Assembly (NCBI RefSeq): GCF_023072615.1
Contig: NZ_JAKNRW010000004.1
Span: 62,001-126,000 of the forward strand
Direction of reading: 5' to 3'
Length of the DNA stretch: 64,000 nucleotides
Source: Pseudomonas violetae
Lineage (GTDB): Bacteria > Pseudomonadota > Gammaproteobacteria > Pseudomonadales > Pseudomonadaceae
The translations under genes and the position numbers were made by a program. The notes beneath the pieces were generated by a model. The model did not search any database. It saw only the letters and a list, made by a program, of their open reading frames with translations, and was not told the origin of the DNA. This document shows, piece after piece, positions 18,524-28,519 of this stretch (position 1 is the first letter of the stretch; each line of letters begins with the position of its first letter).

Positions 18524-18850
18524 TCAAAAAACGCTCAGGTCCAGTGGTCGAACCGCGCCCAACCAGATCGCATGCTCGGTGTGATCCAGCAGATCGTTAC
18601 CGGTATCGGGGTGCAGGAACACCACCAGCCCCTTGCGGTTGAGCGCCAGCCACGGCAACACCTCGCCCAGGTATGGCGGTTCGAATGCCAACTGGCAGCT
18701 CCAGTCCGGGTGCGGTCCTACCGGACGTTCGTGTACCCGCCCTACCTTTAATGGAAACAATTGCGCTGCCCGCTCGCACAATGCCCGCGCCTGATCGATG
18801 CTGCCTGCGTCGAAGTACACGTGGGCGTGATAACCCTTTATCCCTTGCAT
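18524..18850 (-). CDS. DOPA 4,5-dioxygenase family protein
   Basis: 108-residue protein of the small DOPA 4,5-dioxygenase fold. Conserved His-bearing stretches seen are YHAHVYFD at the start, GPHPDWSCQLAF in the middle and LDHTEHAIWLG at the end; VVFLHPDTG is also typical. Fungal relatives open the catechol ring of DOPA; bacterial members have unknown substrates, so the enzymatic name is only a family label. It is divergent from the NAD-binding gene that follows. Confidence 0.88.
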   Translation of the reverse strand: MQGIKGYHAHVYFDAGSIDQARALCERAAQLFPLKVGRVHERPVGPHPDWSCQLAFEPPYLGEVLPWLALNRKGLVVFLHPDTGNDLLDHTEHAIWLGAVRPLDLSVF

Positions 18851-18933
18851 CTGAAACCCTTCACACCCGGTCGAACCCTGGACGATTGCCGGGGGTCACA
18901 CCTCATATACGTTGCCATAAAGGGATCCCAGCC

Positions 18934-19599
18934 ATGAAAAATGCCGAAACCCCCGTTTTGAAAGTGGTGCTTTATGGTGCCATGAGTAGCCTGGGCAGTG
19001 CGCTTATGGCTGAGATGCTAAGGCGCCAGCACGAAGTGATCGCGATTCTCGACAACCTCACAGCACTCCCTCCCCGTCCAGGACTGCGCACCAAAACCGG
19101 CGATCTGTTCGACGCGCAACGGGTGAAGCAAAGCGTGGCCGGCAGCACGGCCGTAGTCTGCCTGTTAGACGCGCCAGGGCTGCCGTTCAACAGCGAGTAT
19201 GTTGAAAGGACCATCATCCCGGGGCCCGTGGAACAGGTGTTGGCCGTGGATGCGCTGACCGAAGGCATGCAGGCTTCGAGTATTCCCCGACTGTTTCTGG
19301 TTGGCGATTTCGAGGTATTGGACGATCCGGAGATAGAGGATCGCTTGCAACGCCATGCGGCTGAAGAAATTCGTGAAGCCCTGCAAAGTAGCTCTTTGCA
19401 GTGGACGATGGTGAACGCGCCGCGAGGTGTTCCCGGGCTCACCATCGAACATTTCAGCCAGGTCAGCAGCAGCCTCGAACCTGGATTGTCGGAGCCGCTT
19501 GAGCGACTGCACCGGGTAGCCGTAGGGATCTGCGACGAGCTCCAGCTGAATTTGCATGTGGGGGAGCATGTGAGTTTTGTTGCGGTTTCGCCACCCTAG
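18934..19599 (+). CDS. NAD(P)-binding Rossmann-like (SDR-type) protein
   Basis: 221 residues. The N-terminus has a beta strand and glycine turn (VVLYGAMSSLGSALMAEML) and a later D-LF-A pattern (GDLFDAQRVKQSVAGSTAVV) as in atypical SDR proteins of the NAD(P)H-binding group. The usual GxxGxxG is degenerate (GAMSSLG). It ends in FVAVSPP. No catalytic Tyr-Lys pair is clear, so it may bind a dinucleotide without acting as a classic reductase. The ATG at 18934 is used; a longer upstream frame lacks family likeness. Confidence 0.7.
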   Translation: MKNAETPVLKVVLYGAMSSLGSALMAEMLRRQHEVIAILDNLTALPPRPGLRTKTGDLFDAQRVKQSVAGSTAVVCLLDAPGLPFNSEYVERTIIPGPVEQVLAVDALTEGMQASSIPRLFLVGDFEVLDDPEIEDRLQRHAAEEIREALQSSSLQWTMVNAPRGVPGLTIEHFSQVSSSLEPGLSEPLERLHRVAVGICDELQLNLHVGEHVSFVAVSPP

Positions 19600-19606
19600 A
19601 ACTGCG

Positions 19607-20557
19607 TCACACCGCAGTCGATGGCAACGGTAGCCCATTCAAGGACTGCGCACTACTCGCCTGCTCCACCATCAGCCAATCGACGAATTGCTGAATCAGC
19701 ACTCCACGCCGCTTGCGCTGGGGCAACACCACGTAATAACCGAGACGAGAAATCACCGTCTCGGCAATCGGGCGACACAACAGCCCCTGCGCAAGCAAGT
19801 TATCCACAAGGTGGCGCCAGCCGATTGCCACGCCCTGGCCACCAATCGCCGCCTGAATCAGCAACGTGTAATTATCAAAACGCAGCGGCCCCGGGGCAGG
19901 TACTGAATTGATTCCCAGCTCGCGAAAAACACCACTCCAATCAAACCAGTTACTACCGTTCTCGCCTCGCAGGTGCAGTAACGGAAACTCTAGCAATGAA
20001 TGGGCGGACAAGGGCAGGGCACGGTCCTGCAATAACAACGGACTGCACACCGGAAACACTTCTTCGCTGAACAGCCAATGGCTCTCACCCTGCTTGAAGC
20101 GCCCCTCACCAAACAATACAGCCACATCGATATCGCTGCGCAGCATGTTATGACTGCGCTCACTGGTGACCAGGCTCACATCAACGCTGGGATTGGCCGC
20201 GTGGAAGCGATGCAGCCTTGGCATCAGCCAGTACGCGGCAAAGGCGAAATCCGTAGCCACTTGCAGCACTTCATGCTGATGTTGTGAGCTGATCGCACTC
20301 AGTCCAGCGTCTATATTCTGCAAACCGAGCTGAACTTGTTGAAAAAGTATCGCCCCAGCCTCTGTCAGCTCGATCCCGCGATAAATACGATCAAATAAGC
20401 GAATTCCCAGTTGTTCTTCCAGCCGTTTGATTTGCTGGCTGACCGCGGGCTGTGTTGTGCCCAGCTCTACGGCAGCGGCGGTAAAGCTGCGATGACGGGC
20501 CGCCGCTTCGAATGCTCGAAGCAGATCCAGCGACAGGCCACCGAGGGCGTCATACAT
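19607..20557 (-). CDS. LysR-type regulator of choline sulfate use
   Basis: 316 residues, a LysR-type regulator: an N-terminal winged HTH (LDLLRAFEAAARHRSFTAAA... TQPAVSQQIKRLEEQLG) and a C-terminal effector domain. It is divergent from the choline sulfatase gene with a 114 bp gap, the arrangement seen for the dedicated choline-sulfate regulator in pseudomonads. It probably senses choline-O-sulfate or a breakdown product and activates the divergent operon; the ligand is inferred. Confidence 0.85.
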   Translation of the reverse strand: MYDALGGLSLDLLRAFEAAARHRSFTAAAVELGTTQPAVSQQIKRLEEQLGIRLFDRIYRGIELTEAGAILFQQVQLGLQNIDAGLSAISSQHQHEVLQVATDFAFAAYWLMPRLHRFHAANPSVDVSLVTSERSHNMLRSDIDVAVLFGEGRFKQGESHWLFSEEVFPVCSPLLLQDRALPLSAHSLLEFPLLHLRGENGSNWFDWSGVFRELGINSVPAPGPLRFDNYTLLIQAAIGGQGVAIGWRHLVDNLLAQGLLCRPIAETVISRLGYYVVLPQRKRRGVLIQQFVDWLMVEQASSAQSLNGLPLPSTAV

Positions 20558-20671
20558 AAGCTTTGCTTATCCTAGTCATTGCCTGGTATGGGCTTTACCA
20601 CAAGGTACATGGACTCCATGCTCAATCGCAGCACTCTCGCATAAATATTCACTATGGAATGCCGCGATCAC

Positions 20672-22186
20672 ATGAAGCGCAAGAATATCCTCTTCATCAT
20701 GGCCGATCAGATGGCCGCGCCAATGTTGCCGTTTTACGGCCCTTCGCCAATCAAATTACCCAATCTCAGCCGACTTGCCGCCGAAGGCGTGGTGTTCGAC
20801 TCTGCTTATTGCAACAGTCCACTGTGCGCACCGTCGCGTTTTACCCTGGTCAGCGGGCAGTTGCCGAGCAAGATCGGCGCCTATGACAATGCGGCAGATT
20901 TCCCCGCCGACGTTCCCACCTATGCCCACTACCTGCGCCGCCTGGGTTACCGCACAGCCCTGTCCGGCAAGATGCATTTCTGTGGTCCCGATCAACTCCA
21001 TGGCTATGAAGAACGCCTGACCAGTGACATTTACCCTGCCGACTACGGCTGGTCGGTGAACTGGGACGAACCCGATGTGCGGCCCACCTGGTTCCACAAC
21101 ATGTCATCTGTGCTACAAGCCGGACCTTGCGTGCGCACCAACCAGCTGGATTTTGACGAAGAGGTGGTATTCAAGGCGCAGCAGTACCTGTTTGACCACA
21201 TTCGCGAGGACGGCGACCGGCCGTTTTGCCTGACTGTTTCGATGACTCATCCCCACGACCCGTACACCATCCCGAAGAAATACTGGGACATGTACCAGGA
21301 CAGTGATATCCCGCTTCCGCAGACACCACCGCAATCCGAGCTGGATCCGCATTCGCAGCGATTGCTCAAGGTTTACGACCTGTGGGACAAGCCGCTGCCT
21401 GTGGATAAAATCCGTGATGCGCGACGCGCCTATTTCGGAGCATGCAGCTACATTGACGACAACGTCGGCAAACTTCTGCAAACACTGGAGGATACTGGGC
21501 TGATAGACGATACCATCATTGTTTTCTCCGGTGATCATGGGGACATGTTGGGCGAGCGCGGACTCTGGTACAAAATGCACTGGTTTGAGATGGCCGCCCG
21601 GGTCCCCTTGCTGGTCAGCGCACCGGGACAATTTGGTGCAGGGCGGGTCAGCGCCGCTGTCTCGACCGCCGATCTCCTGCCGACCTTTGTCGAATTGGCC
21701 GGTGGCTCGCTGGAGCCAGGATTGCCGCTGGATGGCCGCTCGCTGGTGTCGCACCTTAAGGGGCAGGGCGGTCACGACGAAGTTTTTGGCGAGTACATGG
21801 CCGAAGGCACCATCAGCCCGCTGATGATGATCCGCCGCGGAGCCTACAAATTCATCTACAGCGAAGACGACCCTTGCCTACTCTTCGATGTACACAACGA
21901 CCCGCTTGAACAGGAAGAACTCAGTCAGTCGCTGCAACACAGCGCACTGCTTGCAGAGTTCCTCGCCGAAGCGCGGGCCAAATGGAACATCCCTGCGATT
22001 CACCAACAGGTGCTCGCAAGCCAGCGCCGTCGGCGATTCGTGGCTGATGCCCTGACCATCGGCAAGCTGAAGAGCTGGGATCACCAGCCACTGGTGGACG
22101 CCAGTCAGCAGTACATGCGCAACCACATCGACCTGGATGATCTGGAGCGCAAAGCACGTTACCCACAACCCTGCCAAAACCAATAA
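20672..22186 (+). CDS. betC: Choline-sulfatase
   Basis: 504 residues. It hydrolyses choline-O-sulfate to choline and sulfate, feeding glycine betaine synthesis and sulfur nutrition. Seen: the alkaline-phosphatase-fold metal site FIMADQMAAPML at the N-terminus, the sulfatase signature CAPSR with Cys52 as the formylglycine precursor, and FSGDHGDMLGERGLW near residue 288. The C-terminal tail is as in the choline sulfatase group. The start is set at the ATG 20672 because family proteins begin MKRxNILF; an ATG 18 bases upstream is possible. Neither has a strong ribosome site. Confidence 0.93.
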   Translation: MKRKNILFIMADQMAAPMLPFYGPSPIKLPNLSRLAAEGVVFDSAYCNSPLCAPSRFTLVSGQLPSKIGAYDNAADFPADVPTYAHYLRRLGYRTALSGKMHFCGPDQLHGYEERLTSDIYPADYGWSVNWDEPDVRPTWFHNMSSVLQAGPCVRTNQLDFDEEVVFKAQQYLFDHIREDGDRPFCLTVSMTHPHDPYTIPKKYWDMYQDSDIPLPQTPPQSELDPHSQRLLKVYDLWDKPLPVDKIRDARRAYFGACSYIDDNVGKLLQTLEDTGLIDDTIIVFSGDHGDMLGERGLWYKMHWFEMAARVPLLVSAPGQFGAGRVSAAVSTADLLPTFVELAGGSLEPGLPLDGRSLVSHLKGQGGHDEVFGEYMAEGTISPLMMIRRGAYKFIYSEDDPCLLFDVHNDPLEQEELSQSLQHSALLAEFLAEARAKWNIPAIHQQVLASQRRRRFVADALTIGKLKSWDHQPLVDASQQYMRNHIDLDDLERKARYPQPCQNQ

Positions 22187-22202
22187 TGTTAAGGGGAAGT
22201 CC

Positions 22203-23123
22203 ATGCAAAGGTTATCCACAGTACTGACGGTCGGGCTTCTGGCTCTGGGCAGCGCATCGGCGTATGCCGAACAGAGCTGCGACACGGTGAAAATGGCCGA
22301 TCCGGGTTGGAGCGACATTGCGGCCACCAACGCCATTACCGGATTGTTGCTGGACGGCATGGGCTACAAGGCCAAGGTCGACACCCTGGCGGTGCCTATC
22401 ATTTTTGGCGGTCTGAAGGACGCTCAGGTCGATGTCTTTCTGGGTAACTGGATGCCGGCGCAACAGGGTTTCTACGACAAGTTTGTGGCCACCGGAGAGG
22501 TCACCCAACTGGCGAAGAACCTCGATGGCACCGAGTTCACCCTGGCAGTCCCGGATTACGTGTGGGACGCGGGTGTGCATAACTTTGCCGACCTGAACAA
22601 GTTTGCAGACAAGTTCGAGAAAAAGATCTACGGCATTGGCTCCGGAGCTCCGGCGAACATCTCGCTGCAGGACATCATCAAGAAAAACGATTTCGACTTG
22701 GGCCAGTGGAAATTGGTCGAGTCCAGCGAGCAGGCGATGCTGGCTGAAGTGTCCCGTGCGGTTAAGAAACAGAAGTTCGTGACCTTCCTCGGCTGGACTC
22801 CGCACCCGATGAACGTGCAGCTTAAAATGCACTACCTAAAGGGTGGCGAGAAGTACTTCGGCGATACCGGTGCGGTTTATACACTGACTCGCAAGGGTTA
22901 TGCACAGGCCTGTCCGAATGTCGGCAAGTTACTTACCAACCTGAGTTTTACCCAGGAAATGGAAAACAGCATCATGGCCGAAGTAGTGAACAAGAAGATC
23001 AGTAATGCCGAGGCTGCCAAGGCGTGGATCAAGGCCAATCCTGCATCCCTGGATAAATGGCTGGAGGGCGTGAAAACTGCCGATGGCAAGGATGCCTTGC
23101 CTGCGGTGAAAGCCAAGTTGTAA
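22203..23123 (+). CDS. Choline/choline-sulfate ABC binding protein (ChoX-like)
   Basis: 306 residues with a signal peptide (cleavage near AYA-EQS). A periplasmic binding protein of the glycine betaine/choline class. The aromatic cage of ChoX is visible: Trp36 (DPGWSDI), Trp83 (LGNWMPAQ), Tyr119 (PDYVWD) and Trp198 (LGWTPHPMN). It follows betC by 16 bp with an AAGGGGAA ribosome site. No permease or ATPase gene is beside it, so it must share a transporter encoded elsewhere. Ligand could be choline or choline-O-sulfate. Confidence 0.88.
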   Translation: MQRLSTVLTVGLLALGSASAYAEQSCDTVKMADPGWSDIAATNAITGLLLDGMGYKAKVDTLAVPIIFGGLKDAQVDVFLGNWMPAQQGFYDKFVATGEVTQLAKNLDGTEFTLAVPDYVWDAGVHNFADLNKFADKFEKKIYGIGSGAPANISLQDIIKKNDFDLGQWKLVESSEQAMLAEVSRAVKKQKFVTFLGWTPHPMNVQLKMHYLKGGEKYFGDTGAVYTLTRKGYAQACPNVGKLLTNLSFTQEMENSIMAEVVNKKISNAEAAKAWIKANPASLDKWLEGVKTADGKDALPAVKAKL

Positions 23124-23129
23124 TTCATC

Positions 23130-23163
23130 ACTGTGGCGAGGGAGCAAGCTCCCTCGCCACAGT
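23130..23163. repeat. REP hairpin after the binding protein gene
   Basis: Near-perfect palindrome, arms CTGTGGCGAGGGAG and CTCCCTCGCCACAG around CAAG. It shares the core of the paired copies at 24811-24901. It may damp transcription into the SulP gene. Confidence 0.75.
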
Positions 23164-23212
23164 CAGCGTGTCAGCCTGTTACCCTTGTACAAAACCTTGA
23201 CCGAGAGGACCC

Positions 23213-24781
23213 ATGGCCTTCCCCAGCCGCCATTCGCTCTTCCCCTTCTTGAGCTGGTTGCCTCGGCAAACCCGCGCCACTGTGGGGCGCGACCTTATCG
23301 TCGGCCTCAGCGGTGCAATTCTCGCGTTACCACAGTCGATTGCCTACGCCCTGATCGCCGGGCTCCCACCTGAATACGGGCTGTACGCCGCTATTGTTCC
23401 CGTCCTGATCGCCTGCCTGTGGGGTTCATCCTGGCACCTCATCTGTGGTCCTACGGCGGCAATTTCCATTGTCTTGTTCGCCAGTATCAGTCCACTGGCA
23501 GTTCCCGCATCACAGGACTACGTGGCGCTTATCCTGTTGCTGACGCTGCTGGCCGGGATCTTCCAATGGCTGTTGGGCTTACTGCGATTCGGCGCGTTGG
23601 TGAATTTCGTCTCCCACTCGGTGGTGTTGGGGTTCACCCTAGGTGCTGCGGTGGTGATTGCCGTCGGCCAGTTGCCCAACTTGCTGGGGCTGGACCTGCC
23701 CAGCCAGGCCACTGCACTCGACAGTTTCATATCAGTGTTTCAACACCTCCACCAGGTGGACAAGCCGTCGCTTATTCTCGGGCTGGCGACAGTGGTACTT
23801 GGGGTCAGTCTGAAATGGCTGCTACCGCGCTGGCCGACGCTGTTGATCACACTGGTAGCGGCGGGGCTGCTGGTATGGCTCTGGCCTGCGATGTTTGGCC
23901 ACGTGAACCTAGTCAGTGCCTTTGTTGGTCGATTGCCGCCATTCAGCGCCGTGCCGCTAGACCTGGACCTGATCCTGCGATTGTTGCCCAGCGCGGTCGC
24001 AGTGGGCATGTTGGGGTTGGTGACCAGCCTGTCGATTGCTCGTTCCATATCGGCACGCTCGCAGCAACTGCTCGACGCCAATCAGGAAGTGCGCGCCCAG
24101 GGTTTATCCAACATGGTCGGTGCTTTTTTTTCCGGTTCGTTGTCCGCCGGCTCCTTCACGCGCTCGGGCCTGAGTTACGAAGCCGGGGCCTGTTCACCGC
24201 TGGCCGGCGTGTTCTCGGCATTGTGGGTCGCGCTGTTTGCAGTATTTGGCGCGGCATTGATCGCCCACATTCCGATTCCGGCGATGGCTGGCAGTATTCT
24301 GCTGATCGCCTGGGGCCTGGTGGATCATCGCGGCATTCGCGCATTGCTGAGGGTCAGTCGCGCCGAATTCCTGGTCATGGCACTGACCTGTGTCGCCACG
24401 CTACTGCTGGAGTTACAGACCGCAATCTACGCCGGGGTACTCGCTTCGCTGTTCTTCTACCTCAAGCGCACCTCGCAACCGCGGGTGCAGCATTGGCGCG
24501 AGGGCGAAGACGATGTGTTGCGGGTTGGCGGCTCGATCTTTTTCGGCGCCAGCCATTACCTCCAGGTACGCCTGCAGCGAATGCACGCTGCCCGGGTGGT
24601 GATCGAGGCCCAGCAGATCAATTTCATCGATTACTCAGGGGTGGAGATGTTGCATCAGGAGGCGCGGCGCCTGCTGAAGCAGGATCGCAGCCTGACCCTG
24701 CGGCAAGCGCGGCCGCAGGTGGTGGAGGAGTTAAGAAAGCTGGAAGGAGCGGAGAAATGCCCGATTCGGTTTGAAGACTGA
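23213..24781 (+). CDS. SulP family anion transporter with STAS domain
   Basis: 522 residues. The membrane part (about 1-410) starts with the SulP pattern, QSIAYALIAGLPPEYGLYAA, then IPIPAMAGSILLIAWGLVD near residue 360. A C-terminal STAS domain follows (VVIEAQQINFIDYSGVEML). SulP proteins carry sulfate, bicarbonate or other anions. Next to choline sulfatase, likely substrates are sulfate released by the enzyme or choline-O-sulfate itself. A GAGAGGA ribosome site precedes the ATG at 23213. Direction of transport is unknown. Confidence 0.9.
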   Translation: MAFPSRHSLFPFLSWLPRQTRATVGRDLIVGLSGAILALPQSIAYALIAGLPPEYGLYAAIVPVLIACLWGSSWHLICGPTAAISIVLFASISPLAVPASQDYVALILLLTLLAGIFQWLLGLLRFGALVNFVSHSVVLGFTLGAAVVIAVGQLPNLLGLDLPSQATALDSFISVFQHLHQVDKPSLILGLATVVLGVSLKWLLPRWPTLLITLVAAGLLVWLWPAMFGHVNLVSAFVGRLPPFSAVPLDLDLILRLLPSAVAVGMLGLVTSLSIARSISARSQQLLDANQEVRAQGLSNMVGAFFSGSLSAGSFTRSGLSYEAGACSPLAGVFSALWVALFAVFGAALIAHIPIPAMAGSILLIAWGLVDHRGIRALLRVSRAEFLVMALTCVATLLLELQTAIYAGVLASLFFYLKRTSQPRVQHWREGEDDVLRVGGSIFFGASHYLQVRLQRMHAARVVIEAQQINFIDYSGVEMLHQEARRLLKQDRSLTLRQARPQVVEELRKLEGAEKCPIRFED

Positions 24782-24810
24782 AACAACTCGTTATGACCGA
24801 CGCCAAACCT

Positions 24811-24901
24811 GTGGCGAGGGAGCTTGCTCGCGCTGGGTTGCGAAGCAGCCCTGAAATCTGCGGGAGCTTCGCACCCAAGCGCGAGCAAGCTCCCTCGCCA
24901 C
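24811..24901. repeat. REP doublet (REPIN)
   Basis: Inverted copies GTGGCGAGGGAGCTTGCTCG and CGAGCAAGCTCCCTCGCCAC separated by about 50 bp, which itself contains a GCGAAGC/GCTTCGC inner stem. It lies between convergent sulP and aroE. Confidence 0.88.
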
Positions 24902-24907
24902 GAAAGC

Positions 24908-25729
24908 CTATAACGCCAATTGGCAGCGGAGTTCAGCCAATATCGGCGCGGTATCCGGTCGCACACCCCGCCACAGATAAAACGCTTCCGCCGCCTGTTC
25001 TGCCAACATTCCCAGGCCATCCATCGCCACAGCCGCGCCGTGCTCGCAGGCCCAGCGGCAGAACGATGTCGGTTCCTTGCCGTACATCATGTCGTAGCAA
25101 ACCGTGTTGCCCGGCTCAATCAGACTGCTGGAAATCGGTGGAACGTCGCCGGACAGGCTCGCGGAAGTGGCGTTGATAATCAGGTCCACGGATTCCTCCA
25201 ACCAGTCAAAGCCACTGGCCGACACCGGGCCCAGGTCGGCGAACAACTCTGCCAGCAATTCGGCTTTTTCCACCGTGCGGTTGGCGATGATCACCGACGC
25301 CGGTTGCTCGGCCAGCAATGGCTCCAGCGCACCACGCACCGCGCCGCCAGCGCCCAGCAGCAGGATGCGCTTACCCTTGAGGCTGAATGCCGCATTAACC
25401 GTCAGGTCCCGCACCAGTCCGGCGCCGTCGGTGTTATCCCCCAGCAGCGAGCCGTCAGCCAGTTTGCTCAAGGTATTCACCGCGCCAGCCCGCTGCGCGC
25501 GTTCGGTCAGGCTGTCGGCCAGGCGATAGGCCTCTTCCTTGAAGGGCACCGTGACATTGGCACCGCGACCCTCCAGGAAAAACGCCCGGGCAAAGTGGGA
25601 AAAATCATCGAGCGGCGCCAGCGAAGTGCTGTAGTCCAGTTGCTGACCCGTCTGCTCGGCAAACAGTCGATGGATCAGCGGCGACTTGCTATGGCCAATC
25701 GGGTTGCCGAATACGACGTAACGATCCAT
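24908..25729 (-). CDS. aroE: Shikimate dehydrogenase
   Basis: 273 residues; reduces 3-dehydroshikimate to shikimate with NADPH in aromatic amino acid synthesis. Seen: the N-terminal substrate motif [14 protein letters not shown], catalytic Lys in [10 protein letters not shown], Asp in NTDGAG, the nucleotide loop [11 protein letters not shown] and NADP-selecting NRT. Its start lies 13 bp after the hemF stop on the same strand, an order shared with other pseudomonads. The start ATG at 25729 is standard. Confidence 0.96.
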   Translation of the reverse strand: MDRYVVFGNPIGHSKSPLIHRLFAEQTGQQLDYSTSLAPLDDFSHFARAFFLEGRGANVTVPFKEEAYRLADSLTERAQRAGAVNTLSKLADGSLLGDNTDGAGLVRDLTVNAAFSLKGKRILLLGAGGAVRGALEPLLAEQPASVIIANRTVEKAELLAELFADLGPVSASGFDWLEESVDLIINATSASLSGDVPPISSSLIEPGNTVCYDMMYGKEPTSFCRWACEHGAAVAMDGLGMLAEQAAEAFYLWRGVRPDTAPILAELRCQLAL

Positions 25730-25742
25730 CAGTCTTCCTCGT

Positions 25743-26693
<951 letters not shown>

Positions 26694-26815
26694 TCAATGG
26701 CCGGCGGCAAATTGCTGCACAGGATAACACCGCACCCTGCTCCCCCGCAGTTGACGAAGATCAAGCTTAGGAGTCCGATAGGGGGCTTACCAAACCGATC
26801 ACAAGGAGAGTTCTG

Positions 26816-27793
26816 ATGGCAAAGCGTATCCAGTTCAGTGCCCATGGCGGCCCTGAAGTGCTCGAGTATGTCGACTACCAACTTGCCGAGCCCGGTCCGC
26901 AGCAGGTGCGTGTGACCAACAAGGCCATCGGCCTGAACTTCATCGATACCTACTACCGCAGCGGATTGTATGCGCCACCGGCCTTGCCGTCGGGCCTGGG
27001 CTCGGAAGGCGCCGGGGTCGTCGACGCGGTAGGCAGCGCAGTCACCCGATTCAAAGTGGGTGATCGGGTGGCCTATGGCAGTGGTCCATTGGGCGCCTAC
27101 AGTGACACTCACGTTTTGCCCGAAGCCAACCTGGTGCACCTGCCGAATGCGATCAGCTTCGAGCAGGCCGCCGGTGTGATGCTCAAGGGCCTGACCGTGC
27201 AGTACCTGTTGCGCCAAACCTATGAACTCAAGGGCGGCGAAACCATTCTCTTCCATGCGGCCGCGGGAGGGGTCGGTTCGCTGGCGTGCCAATGGGCCAA
27301 GGCCCTCGGTGTGAAGTTGATCGGCACTGTCAGCTCTGCGGAAAAAGCCGCACTGGCCGAGGCCAACGGTGCCTGGGCGACGATCGACTACAGCCATGAA
27401 AACGTAGCGCAGCGCGTCCTGGAGTTGACTGACGGCAAGAAAGTGCCCGTGGTTTACGACGGGGTCGGCAAGGACACCTGGCTGACTTCCCTCGACAGCG
27501 TTGCTCCGCGAGGCCTGGTGGTTAGCTTCGGCAATGCGTCGGGCGCGGTGGATGGGGTGAACCTTGGAATTCTATCGGCAAAGGGTTCGCTGTATGTGAC
27601 CCGGCCAACGCTTGCGACCTACGCCAACAACGCCGAAAACCTGCAGCACATGGCGGATGAGTTGTTCGAGATGATCAGCAGCGGGAAGTTGAAGGTAGAT
27701 ATCAGCCAGAAATATCCACTGGCTGAAGCGGCGAAGGCGCAGACCGAGTTGTCGGCGCGGCGGACGACCGGCTCGACTATTTTGTTGCCTTGA
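26816..27793 (+). CDS. qor: NADPH:quinone oxidoreductase
   Basis: 325 residues, zinc-free medium-chain reductase family, close to Qor. Seen: GSEGAGVVDAVG and VGDRVAYGSGPLGAYSD in the catalytic part, and the cofactor loop AAAGGVGSLACQWAKALG. It ends with ARRTTGSTILLP, typical of this group. A strong AAGGAGA ribosome site precedes the ATG. It reduces quinones with NADPH; the physiological substrate is unknown. Confidence 0.93.
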   Translation: MAKRIQFSAHGGPEVLEYVDYQLAEPGPQQVRVTNKAIGLNFIDTYYRSGLYAPPALPSGLGSEGAGVVDAVGSAVTRFKVGDRVAYGSGPLGAYSDTHVLPEANLVHLPNAISFEQAAGVMLKGLTVQYLLRQTYELKGGETILFHAAAGGVGSLACQWAKALGVKLIGTVSSAEKAALAEANGAWATIDYSHENVAQRVLELTDGKKVPVVYDGVGKDTWLTSLDSVAPRGLVVSFGNASGAVDGVNLGILSAKGSLYVTRPTLATYANNAENLQHMADELFEMISSGKLKVDISQKYPLAEAAKAQTELSARRTTGSTILLP

Positions 27794-27799
27794 GGACCT

Positions 27800-27892
27800 C
27801 ATCGCGAGCAAGGCTCACTCCCACAGAGATGAAGTGTCGAAAATAATTATGTGACCGATACAAATCCTGTGGGAGTGAACCTGCTCGCGATT
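27800..27892. repeat. REP doublet (REPIN)
   Basis: Inverted copies ATCGCGAGCAAGGCTCACTC (with CCACAG after) and CTGTGGGAGTGAACCTGCTC ending CGCGAT, with about 40 bp between. It sits between convergent qor and tsaC. Confidence 0.85.
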
Positions 27893-27907
27893 GGCAGCAC
27901 CGCAGTC

Positions 27908-28465
27908 TCAATCCGGGCGAATGACCTGACCCGTCGCCAGGTCCCGAATCACACTCGGATTCCTGCGCCCACCCAAATTACCGCCCAAGACGTAATCAAC
28001 CTGTCCGCGGAAATACTGTTCCACGCGAATACGCGTGCGCGCTGCTGGCCGACCTTGCGGGTTGGCCGACGTTGAAACCAACGGCCCAACCAATGCACAC
28101 AAATCCCGCACCAGGGGATGATCGCTGACGCGTAACGCCACCGTTTCATGCATGCCGGTGATCCACAGGGGCAACTGATTCTGGTGCGGCACCAGCCAGG
28201 TATTCGGCCCCGGCCAGGTGCTGGCCATACGGTCCATCCACAACTCGGGAAAATCCTCGAACAGGAAGTCGAACTGGCGAATGTTGTCGGCGACCAGAAT
28301 CAGGCCCTTCTCCATGGACCGTCCCTTGATCATCAGCAAACGCTCCACTGCTCTCTCATCCCATGGGTCGCACCCCAAACCCCAGACCGCTTCGGTTGGA
28401 TAGGCAATGACCGCACCTGCGCGAACGGCTTGCGCGGCTTGTTGCACACGCCAACTGTTAACCAT
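27908..28465 (-). CDS. tsaC: Threonylcarbamoyl-AMP synthase TsaC (YrdC)
   Basis: 185 residues; makes threonylcarbamoyl-AMP from threonine, bicarbonate and ATP for the t6A tRNA modification. Seen: [27 protein letters not shown], and the SxSANPQG type end ([16 protein letters not shown]). It follows dprA on the same strand with a 54 bp gap. This is the single-domain TsaC form, with no Sua5 domain. Confidence 0.95.
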   Translation of the reverse strand: MVNSWRVQQAAQAVRAGAVIAYPTEAVWGLGCDPWDERAVERLLMIKGRSMEKGLILVADNIRQFDFLFEDFPELWMDRMASTWPGPNTWLVPHQNQLPLWITGMHETVALRVSDHPLVRDLCALVGPLVSTSANPQGRPAARTRIRVEQYFRGQVDYVLGGNLGGRRNPSVIRDLATGQVIRPD

Positions 28466-28519
28466 GAAAAACTCTCCGGAATAAGGCTATGCGCAGTTTA
28501 CCGATGTTCCTCATAAAAC

